Positions 33,208 to 45,200 of a DNA stretch of 64,000 nucleotides are shown here, piece by piece; position 1 is the first letter of the stretch; each line of letters opens with the position of its first letter. Below the pieces are notes generated by a model. It was given only the letters and a program-made list of their open reading frames with translations, was not told where the DNA came from and did no database searches. The stretch spans positions 358,866-422,865 of the forward strand of contig NMRA01000232.1 in assembly GCA_002633005.1 (NCBI GenBank). Direction: 5' to 3'. Origin of the DNA: Phoronis australis (Eukaryota > Phoronida > Phoronidae). A program made the position numbers and the translations under genes.

Positions 33208-36200
33208 CTGCAACAATATGAACAAGAAGTAATTTTGGTACAAATCATGCACAAGGCAGCAACAGTTTCTACAAGTAACACACACCTTAGAATCATCTGC
33301 TAGCATTTATGTTTGTTCCGCGGCAGTAAAACGATCAAAAAGTTGACTAGATTTAGTAACTATACAGTGATCCCGTTGAAGCCGTATGGAATGACCTGTC
33401 AATCAATTCCAGCTTATGATTGTTAACAAAAGCAGCAATTCCAGTTGTTCCCTTAGCCCAGAAACTGCGCATAATATTGGCACGATACAAGCTGTGACAT
33501 GCAGTAGTCTAATTCAAAAGTTAATATTTTTGAGATTTGCTGAAGACATGTGTATGCGCTTCTATTGTGAACATCAGCTGATTTCAGGCCACGTGCAGCT
33601 ACTATTTCGTACATATTTGGAGTTCTCAGACTGAGGCCAAAACGAGACGAGTTAACTTCTTTCGTACAGATTTGTCACATTCAAAGACTGAATAATGTAA
33701 CATATGATGGAAAAATGGTAATCCTCATTTATAGGCAGCTGACTGCAAGGGGGGCATCGGTAATCCAGGTGGAATATTATCTGTGACAAATGATTGGTGC
33801 ATGTAGACAGATCTGGGGAAACAAAGCAGATTCCCTAACCGTATGGCATCAACGTCTTTAAGACCTGACATTATTTTGTGATCAGATGCAGCGAAGGTAT
33901 CTGTATGCGAGTAAGCATCATGCACTGATAACATTGTGGTAGAAAAATGACATAAAAATGAATCAAATTTTCAAAATTAAAGCAACAAGCAATGGAAGCT
34001 ATCAATGGCCCCGCCCCGCCCTCCAGAGGATAAGCCATTTTGAAGATAGTGCAGTAGGTACTTACTTTATTCTTGTGTTGAATCATATGCTTTTCAATCT
34101 GAAAAATCATACAGTGATGCATAAATTTTATGAAGTCCCACTCGAGGTGATTTCATTTACAGTGCTGCTTTCCTTTTTTCAAATTCATTGTGCATGGATG
34201 TCACCTTGGAAACATCCAATGACATCACAGAGTTGATGTATGAACACTATGACAGAGAACAGCACTTGAATCAAAAGCTTGGGTTCAATTCAGTGTTTTT
34301 GGAGCATGTATGACTTAGTAACCACTATACAAACAAGATGAGTTAAAATGCGTCAAATTCGTACCACGCTTTAGTCAATTTTTTGCACAAAAATTTTTCG
34401 ATGAAGGTGCCATTCGATCATGCTGAAGTCAAATCTCACCACTAAACCACAAATAAAAATACACATCCAAAGGTTATCTGCAATGTTAACGGATGTTTGC
34501 TAGCTGACAACTGTCCTGCATTGCATTTGAAAAATTACAACACCGCTAATTAAAGATTTGCACTACATGAAAAGCCCCTGGTTGTGGGTCCGAGGTCACA
34601 CAAATCACGACAATTACAAGTAAAGCAGCAACTATCACATAACATGGCACATTTTACCTTTGAACAGTTGTGATAAAAGGATTCAAATTCTACTTGAGTG
34701 AATGAAGTGAAACCTTGGCTGACACGACATATTCCTAGTGATCAAGAGATCAAAAAACTTCACACAACTATAAGTCACATTATGACAATCAACATCCACT
34801 CACGGTATATGAGTCATATGGGTCCCAGATGACAAAGTCAGCATCATATCCCACAGCCAGCTTCCCCTTACGATGATCCAAACTGCTGAGTTTTGCAGTT
34901 GACTCACACATCAGGTGAACAATGTCTTTCAGTTGAAAGCCTCTGGCCTGAGCGCTGGTCCAGAACAGGGAGAGACCTGGAATAAACAGGACGGGAGAAT
35001 TCGCACTGTGGCTTCTTATCGACAGAAAGAATAAAGTAACATCCAAACATTCCCATCCTGTGGTTGCTGCAACCACAAGAACAGACTCAGTTGATGCATT
35101 CTACACAAGTTTATGTTTTTGGCACAAGATAACACTTAAGTCAAACAAAACAACAAAATAATTCACTATACTTTTCTCACACCATATGTTTATGACCTAC
35201 GTCCAAACCAAGGCATCCATGCTGATGACCACACACGGCACATACATTTTTCCTGGCTATATCCACATAGGTGGCACTGTGATAGAGGGTGTATAGCCAT
35301 TCAATATACATGTACCTACAGTTTCCGTTGTACCTGCCAAGATGTCTTGCAGCAATTGTATTGCAAGTGACAAGAATTGCTGAGCACATGTCTCGTTTGG
35401 ATCAATAATTTAAAAGATTTTTATACATTACTTTAAGTTTCTATAAAAAGCGTACCAAACTGAAGTCCTGATATGCCACCCCAAGCTTTCATATAATCTC
35501 CATTGTCCACCAACTTGAGGTTAGCCGTGCAAGGCGAATGATCAGACACAATCATATCAATGTCACCACTGGTTACCGCCTGCCACAACAGCTCCTGCAG
35601 AGTAAAGTTGTGAATAGGCAAAGAAAATTACATCTGGTCTCATTTTTAAACTTGTGCCTCACGGTTTAACGAAAACTTTGTCAATCCAATTAATTTTTAG
35701 CATTGTTTTTTTTCAAAAGCTACACCGATGAATCTAAGCCGTTACAATGGGTAGCTGATGTCCTTAATTATAAATAATTACATAATTACAAAGTAAAGAG
35801 ATACACCTCTGCCTGAGACTAATCACCCACTCTCAATCAAATAGCTTATAAGTTGCTGTACTAACAAAACAGCACACTCAACTAATTGTACTTATGAGTC
35901 ACCAAACAGTCCAGACTGGGTTACTTAGAATCCATAGGGGGTAATAAAACAACCATCTTCTCAACCAGGACCACAAACCCTTTGTCACGCTGTGTTTAGA
36001 GACACAGTCCAATTGGGACAGTTGTATGACTAAGAGCAGGGTTCACATGGAACTGTTTTCACACATTTTGCACCACAATTTCAAAAGGAATATTCTGTGT
36101 GAATGATGCCTGATTTACAAACTGCCTGAAAAATTCTAAGCCACTATGCAACTAGTTACCACCTCCAAGCTCAAAATGATTTGTTTATTACCGTACTCTA

Positions 36201-39200
36201 TTTTATTTTTTCACTTCTCCTGAGATTATGTGAACTAGACAAATCATGCTTTCTAAAACTGTGGAATAATATCATATATCAAATCAAAGCTTACATTTCA
36301 TGTCAGTAATTGGGGGATAGATTTTTCTCATTCAGTAACGCACTGTGAATGAAATTTGATGCTGATGAAGAGACTGGCAACACAAGAGGTGGTGGTATAA
36401 GATGATTGCTTTTTGACAAAGCCCGGTGCTATGGATGTGGTTTAGTTGGGCAGTTAACCTGTCAAGTGTGTATTGGACAGTTATTCACTAGACACATGGA
36501 CATTCCTGCATTGATCCTAACAACCAAACTTTTGGATGGTATGTTGGAACATAGGGATTGAACCACATCCTTTCGCAAATGGAATTTCAAAAAAAAAAAA
36601 AAATAATAAGACTAAAACTCAAAACAAGATGTGAATATCTTCAAATTAATTGTGCACAGTGATGCTAGCAAACTTACGTTGTTGTCTTTCTGCCGAATCG
36701 GAGGACAACACTTGTACTCCGGGGAGCCTTTGGGGATTTTCTCTGCGTTAAACGTCAGGTAATGATGGCAAGTTTCTACTGTAAGGGGCGCTCCCTTTTT
36801 TTTCGCTTCACGAATCAGTGGCAATGCTTGGGCAGATGAGAGATGGACGATATGGCATCGGACACTGAAATGTCCAGTTCATTGGAAATTGACACAGCAC
36901 TGAATATTGCATTTTACTTTCTATAAAGTTGTGTTTTTTAAAAGATCATTGTACGTTCCCCAGATGTGAAAACCCTTTACAAAAGCTAGAAAAATCTGCT
37001 TCTGCATTGTATCAGTTACAAAAACACGGCAGGGATTGTCAGTCAAGGCCTTTTAAAATGTGAACTCGGATGTGAAAAATGAAACTTATGCATTTTCACA
37101 CGATGTTGAAGTCTTTGTGACAGTTTTAAGAGCCAAGTTATCAGTCTAAGAGGGTTTAACAAGAAATCCCTGACATCCTTTTGTCAGACAGCAAAAAGTG
37201 TGTAGAAATGAAATTCGTGTGACAATTTTTACATGCAGTGGATTGTAGACTTCAGTGAGAAACGTTTTCTGGAACATCATAACAAGCACTGTACAGTTAT
37301 AGTATTAATTTGAGGTCACAATACGTCTGTGTGACCATCAAGGAATTAAATATACATTGCAGCTTGACATTGCCAATTGAAAATTAGACCTGAAAAAAGC
37401 ATTTAAAGTAATGAGAAGTTCAACTTACAATAGGTGACCGAGGTAAACAAAATACTTTAAAGAATGTTTCTGTAAAGTGGTTTAAGGAAGACATGCGACT
37501 CAAGGTGCCTCCTACTCCCTGCAATGCCATTCATTTCAAAATGAGCCTACAACACAGTGAGGAACATTGCTCAATTAAATTGCAATGAGCACTTCACTGG
37601 CAGGTCAAAAATGGTCAGGCCAAACATAAAACCTAAATGAGATCCATTACAATCACAGTTTAACAATAAAAACATGTTGGGGTTCCTGAATTTTCTGTAT
37701 TTATTTAATAAAAACATGATGAGTTAAATGTATTTCACAGCTGGATTATTTGTGAGAATTAACACATTAAATTCTTGTCATTGTGTGAAACGGGATGTAA
37801 CAGGATAATACTCATGTTACCTAAGCATCACTCAGTGTAACTTTAAATTGTTTCTTACTTGTACTGAAGGCACAAATTAGTGACAAGACGAATGGCTTCT
37901 ACTTCCATTGTGTCAGGTCTTGACTTCAAAAATGTATCATAGTTGAGAGGATTGTCTGAAAAGGAAAAAATATGAAACAAAATGCACCAATATACAGCAA
38001 GAAAACAAAAGATTAACTAAAAATAGAGATTTACAGGGGTGTACTTTTAATTGGGTGAGTTACAAATGACATATGTCGAGACTGGACAATGCAGAAGCAG
38101 CTAAAAATACTTTAAAACCAGGAGAACATAATTATATATTATTAAAAAACACGAGCCTTAACTAGGTGCGGCTCTTCTATCAGTCACCTGATGAAGAGCA
38201 GCATCCATTAAGGCTTGAAAGTTAGTGTTTTTTAAAGAATAAAATGTGAAAACACGTAAAAAGACCTTTCAAACAGATCGTGGCGAATCTAATTGGGGAT
38301 AGTAACTTAAGAGTTATTCAATTTGAAAATTGCAAGAATTTCTAGAAAAATCAGCAGATTCACTATTTTTGTAACACAGACAACAGAAGATAGAAACCCT
38401 TTCATCCCAATACAGTTTTCAAATTCTCCACCCCTAATAATATACTGGCTGCTGCTTGAAATCACCATTTTGTTTCCATCAAAAGTCAAAGGTCACATTT
38501 TCCATTAAGGGAAATGTACCACGTATGTCTTGCCATACTAACTAAGGAGACATCGTTTGCCTCGTTACAAAGCGATAAGCAGTTGACATCAGTGTTTGTT
38601 TTTAAATTTGAAACAAAAAGAAAAAATGCTTTGGCTTCAACAAAAAATTCAAAATCTTTACGAACAAATCATGAAAATACTTGGTGAACATTTTGATTTT
38701 GTTTCAGTGGCAGACAACCGTTTTGAATCATGTGGTTTAGGCCGTTTTTCATGTCCTATGTCACTTCTACATTGCATAATTGAAAATGACTTCAAACCAG
38801 GTAAAATTTTATTATGAAAACAGTGCTGTGGCACAGCGAGCCGTTATGCAAACATGAGAAAATACAGCAAATTTTAAAATGATCATCAAAATTATCCGAA
38901 CATGTCCAATTTGATCTTGTAGCTAAAAACTTTTGAGTTTAAAAACTGCCTACAATAAATATCTTCATTATTAATATTGTCATTATCATTGTTAATATTA
39001 ATTTATTATTGTCACTATTGACAATGAGGAATTACCAAAAATGTATTTTAGAAAATATTTCAAACACTGAAACAGTGCCAAAGCCAAAAACACTTTATGT
39101 AGGCAATGTTTATACACACGGTACAAACCATATTTCTGTGGAATGTCTGGTGTTTCAACTTCAGCATGGAACTGAAATTCAAGTGATCAATAAAAACTAT

Positions 39201-42200
39201 TAGGAAATTTTGTACTACAATAAAGCACCCAGTTTTTCTACATGATCGCTATGTTTATGGTTTACACAGTTGAGCTTTAGAACAGCCAGCAAACCAGGAA
39301 AAATTAAAATGAATTGTGAACAAAAATGGTGCTTAAACTTTGAATCATAACAAAATGTTCAATTTTGTCGAGAACTAATACTTTTAAAAACATTTTCAGT
39401 CGCTTAAGAAACAAAAAATGAGGAGTATTTGGTATGAAAATAATGATTCTTGCTCATTACTTGCAGTACCCAGTGTTGTCTTGTTTGTTTTTTAACAAGT
39501 TGTGTGACAACAAAATTAATTTAAAAACAAAGACACTGCACACTGTCTAGCAATGAACAACTAGGAAAAAATTTTTACTCACAAACATGCAAATTACAGG
39601 CCCCAGAGTTCTACTATAAGGGACCACCAGAAGGTAATGAATACAAGAATGTTAATCTTACCAAGAGAACACTCTGTGTTCCTTGCAACTGTTTCATAGC
39701 CTTGTGAAGATCTTGCTCTGTCACATGAGGGAACTCATCCACTCCACTGTGTATGAGGAAACACTTGAAGCCTGCCACGCCAGCTTTAATCATCGGCCGC
39801 AACTCATTCTGTTTTTTTAGAAATTAAACTTAATCTATGAGAAAGGAGCAGTCCGTTGAAACAAACTATCTTGTTGAATGCAAAGAAAGATCCAACAGAA
39901 GTATTCAGTAAGCAGGTGCTAAAAAGGGTGCAACTGGTGGCAACGGGAATTTCCCTCTCATTTGAAAAATCTCACCACCAGAGGGCACAGACATATATCC
40001 TCGCAAATGAGTGATGGATCTAAAATGTACTTTTGCCAGCCTATATCTCTCTACAACCAATTCATTAAACAAAGTGTCTCACATAATTACAGATAAAACA
40101 GTGACATAATAATATCCACTTGCCCAGTCGCCAATTTGACAAATGATGATGGGTAAGTAAGAGTTCATTGACTGGTCGCTCAAATGGTGAGTGAAAATTT
40201 CAGATTGGTTGGGCTCTTTATTGCTTTTCATTGAAAGTTTGAAAACACATTCACTCGTTTCCAATTAGTGTCATACAGGAATGGCGAGGGCAGAGCTGTT
40301 CCAGCAAAATCCGTATGGGAGGGGGGGAGACGGCGATTGAAATAAAAAATCATCGGTGGTGGTCTTCAGAAGAAAACTCAAATTATGGGTGGTCGTTCTT
40401 GTAAGAAGTAAAGCATTATAACTGGGTGGTATTTTTTTACCTGTAAATGTTGATATTTTCAGCCAAACGTACCAAAAATTCACTTGGCAAATACCCAGAC
40501 ATATCCCAAAACAAAAAACAAACCCATGTTGCAGGTGTACAGAAATTACTCAAGTCATGGACAACTTGATTACAATCACATCTTAAACTGCAGTCATATT
40601 AGAATGAAAATTTATGCAACACTAAACTGGTGTTAACACAATGTCATATAAAAAATTGATCATTTTTAAATAAGAAGTATGAGGAGTGACATAGACAAGT
40701 TCCAGTATTCACTTGACATAGCAGTCTAAAAGCATTTGTGGAGACAGTCTGAGATTCATAGAGCCATGAAATTGAAAAAAACCTTATTGAAATTAGAGAC
40801 ACATGGTGAACAGAGACACTTGGTGGCTGCCAAACGTATTGCTTACAGGTCTCTTCGAAAAGCAAGTTTCTGGTAACTGATATGAGATGTGAACTCACAT
40901 GGAAATTTTCTGCACCCACAAAAACTGTGATCGGTCCATCTCAAGAACCGCTTGGCAGATCAAGATGAAATTTGGTGTAGAGGTACTTAGCAAAGATGCG
41001 CCTGCACCAATCGATTTCCGGGCGAATTTAACAACCTTGGTACCCTATGTTGGCTGCTTTAGTTTTCGACAAGCCATTCCTTGTATGTTGATTATCTCAA
41101 AAACTGCTTCACTGATCATGATGAAATTCGAAATAGAAGTATATCGCAAGAATGTGCCGGCACCAGTCAATGGGTCGTGGGTTGGAGAAATAAATGAAAA
41201 ATATGGGCGGTGGGTATGAAATAAAAGTGTCTTCCCCCCTCCCATACATTTTTTGCTGGAACAGCCCTCAAGTGAAACTGTCCAAAAGACCATTTTTTCC
41301 ATGATATTGTAGATCAACTCATAATAGAGAGAACAAACTGAACACACACTGGCACATTCTGAAAACGATCTTAGTTGCCAATCCCTTAGAAAGATTAAAT
41401 TATGAATTCTCAATTACACAATACTAGATGAAAACTATTTTGATCACTATCAGGCTGCGAGTAAGAGTTTGTAGGCTTTGCCAACGCAGAATGGGACTTT
41501 TGCACGAGGCAAATCCTACGCCAACATTTGGGGTTTTGTTACCTCGATGCCTAAGCAAGCCTAAGCCAGACTTTGATTAATGCCATGTTGAAGAAAATTT
41601 ATTTGGTGGTGACTGGACTTCTGAGGCTTAGGTATACCCATGAAGAAGCACAGACGAGTCACTTGGAACAAAAATCCTGCATTGAAACAATCTTCTGACT
41701 TTAGTACCTGGTTACCAGGGACAACTCCTCCCCAAAATGCAACGTCCACATAACATTTGCCCTTTGCTTCTTTAAGCTTGGTTTGTAAGGCTGATAGGGA
41801 TATTGTAGATGGAATGCAGTTCCTGAAAATATGAAAAATAGCCACTAAATTGCTCTTAAAGTATGATAGCTCAACTTATGAATTACGTACTAGACTAAGG
41901 GTTTATATTAAACTGTAAATCTCCATTTTTAACGAGTTCTGAAAATACATGTATGCTGATAATATGCAATTAACTGTACAATTAAATTGATGAAATTCAT
42001 TTATAAAACATAAGTTTCCTTGCGTTTTCAATGTATCAGTCATAGAACAACCCAGTTACAAAACCGTCTTCAAGATATTTTTTCAACAACGTCTGCAATG
42101 ATCATATTCATTTATTAGCTATCCCCAAAGTGACACCAAAGAATTGAGACATTAAAAAGGAACATTTTCCATCACTTAGTAAGAATGAGATACGAAGAAC

Positions 42201-45200
42201 AAGCCACTATTTGTCTTTAGACCATCTTAAAACATTTATGAGAAGCAAAACTGAAAAGTTAACAAAGTTTGAGAGAGTGCATAATGGTGTCTAAGCAGCC
42301 ATATTCGGAGAGGAAATAATATCTGAGTTGTTTACAAACATGAAACTATGAATGACATGCAATGAAAAAGCAACACCCTTTCAATGCCACAAATTAATCC
42401 ATTAGATAAATACCACGATGACAAAACCCAACATTCAGTAAAATATTAAATAAGTTTTTTGCTACAAATCCGGTGACAAACGCTATGACTGCTCCGCCAT
42501 AGGGCTGTCTCTGAATACATGTAGCAAATGACTCTCCCTTGTCCTGGAGGTAAGAATTCAAAGCACATTGTTTTGATTGACCTAATTTTGGAATGTCAAG
42601 CACATTTTCACAGGTAATGTCAGAAACGGCAGAGGTGTCCAACTGTGGAAACATTCCTAATAGAATGAATAACCAGAATTTACGAAGGTTGGTCCAATTA
42701 TGTTTGTTAGAATAAACAGAGGTCACATAGAAAAAAAATCACATTTTAAAGACTGCCATGTGTACTATTTTCACCGTTCGTTTCTATGTTCACCAAGGAT
42801 TTTAAAAAGATTATTGCTTTTTGGGATGAAACATACTTAAAACTAGTTGTTCAGTCAGATACCATTAGTCCTATGCACCACTAATTAGGTCAAGCTAAAG
42901 TCAGTAAGTACAAACTTGAACTCATACATCCCGTTTTCCCATTGGACCAATCTGAGCTGTATTTAAGAACCAATTACTGTCAAGGGCTTCCACTTTAAAC
43001 ATGACCAAAAATAATGCTTTTCAATGACTCTACTATATCACTTTCCATCGATCTTCTAAAGACGACATTGTGCCACAATGACATCTTGACTTTAAGAATA
43101 CAGAAATCGTACAGTGGCATGTCGGTGATAGAAGTTATTCCACCAGCTGCTGCAGCTCTGGTAGCTGTCTCATATCCTTCCCAATCAGTGCGGCCTGGTT
43201 CATTCACATGCACATGGCTGTCCACAATGCCTGGCATCAACACAAAGTCTCCTCCATCTATTACCTGGAGAGAAATCACATATTATCAGACACTGAGACA
43301 TGATGCACATCGAGCATCCATCAAGGACAGGAACATGCCAACAATTATGACAAAATAGGAATGATGTTTACACTGCCCAGCCAGGAGATATGACGTCATA
43401 TCTCCAGGCGCGCGCAGAGTTAAAAATGGCCAGTTGCCAATTTGAGCAACTAAAGGAAGGACTGCTCGAAAAAAGTTTGATTACAGGGAGTAATTGTTCG
43501 AGTTAGAAGGAATTAAAGACATCGACAGGCTCCTAAGATGTCCCTCTAGGCACAAAAGGTACTATCTTATAACAACATGACTTTGATGTTTTAATCAGTG
43601 TGAGGCATAATTCTGTTGTATGACTGGAGTGGCACACGATTGTAGTCTTGACGGAGAGTGACGCTAACTGTTGGAGAGTGACGCTAACTGTTGGAGAGCG
43701 ACTGAGAGCTGCTTGGTTTGCAAAGAGTACCACCTGGTGTGTGGCTGAGACATCTGTCACTACAGTTTGACACTTCGAATCTCCTGCCGTTGAAGTCAAA
43801 ATGTATATTGGACCTGGGCTGTATCTATTGTTTGTTGACCTCATATACCTCATCGGGAGTAGCAGAACACATGTGGTCGAAACAACACAACATCCAGTGG
43901 AATAACATCCGAATACTTGACAGTGAAACAGGTTGGACCAAGAGAAAGATCAAGGAAGCCATGTACACGAAAGTACAAGGCAATGTCTTCAGTCAGCCAA
44001 GCAAACAACCAAGTGTCACCTGGCTCGGTCTACTTAGGAAGGTTTAAGTATAATAAAAAAAAAATTCCCGTCAGCCAAGCAAACAACCAAGTGACACCTG
44101 GCTCAGTCTACTTAGGAAGGTTTAAGTGGTGTAGTGGTTAAGGTGCTGGACTCGAATTATCTGTAGTTTTAGAAGTCGTGGGTTAAAATCCTGCCTCGCA
44201 CAAAAAAATCACACCATGAGTGTACCATGTATCCGTGCTCGTTCTTCTAAGAACGCGGGAACACCTGACGATGGTCGGAGAAGAGACTAACCAAAACGTC
44301 GTGACAGTGTATGTAGACTAGAGGTCGGTGTAAATAGACCAAGATTTTAATGATAGTTGGACTGCTGCTAGTCGTTGCAGCCAAAGTGGTGTAAGACAAG
44401 GACCATATAAGCAAAGTTAGATAAGTGTCCAGCTTGATGCTGTCTTCAACTGAAGTGGCACCAAATTAACCTCTTTGCAGGGTAGACCATCCGACCATAT
44501 TCGGCAATGGCAAATGTGACCGTCCCGAAGATTTTTCAACCACAGTCGTAACCAACCTGACCAAGATCGCCATCATGAACATGGGCTGACCATAGTCGGC
44601 GGGGGCAAACGTTGCCGTCCCAAAGATTGCTTGAACACAGTCGAAATAAATCTGACCAACATCCCTGTCCTGTGTATTCGCTGACCATAGATGGTTATGG
44701 CAGATGTTGTTTTCAAGGAAGTCAGCCAACCAGTTGGATCTGACAGGTACCCTTTAAGACCAGCCAACCATGATCGTACCCGGCAGACACTACCAACTGA
44801 ATGAGTTGGGGAGAGGAAGGAAGTGACATTGGACCAGTAGCCGGCAGACACCACCAACTAGATGAGTTGAAGAAAGTAGAAATGGAGGACTTGTGGGTCC
44901 CAGTAGTGGTAAGTATTAATGGGAACAAAAAAGTGTAAATATGTTCAATTTAATGTTTCAGCCAGTTGGATTCTAGATGTACAATATTGATGATAGTTTC
45001 CAACCTGGGTTGATATATACTCACCATTTTTAACACTGCACGCGGCATTGTATAAATGACGAGTTACTGATTTTGGGAACTGAACGAGGGACTGCTCAAA
45101 GAAAAAAGTTTGATAACGGACGTATTTATTCGAGTTGGAAGGAATTAAGGCATTGGTCGGATATAGCGGTCCCTGATTTAGAGAAGTAGGCAATCACTGA

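Noticed and set aside
43014-43358. 114-codon plus-strand frame
   Set aside because: Shadow of allantoinase exon 2 on the other strand.
44126-44201. Functional tRNA-Ser gene
   Set aside because: B box is degraded (GGTTAAAATCC) and no acceptor stem pairs; a SINE head fits better.
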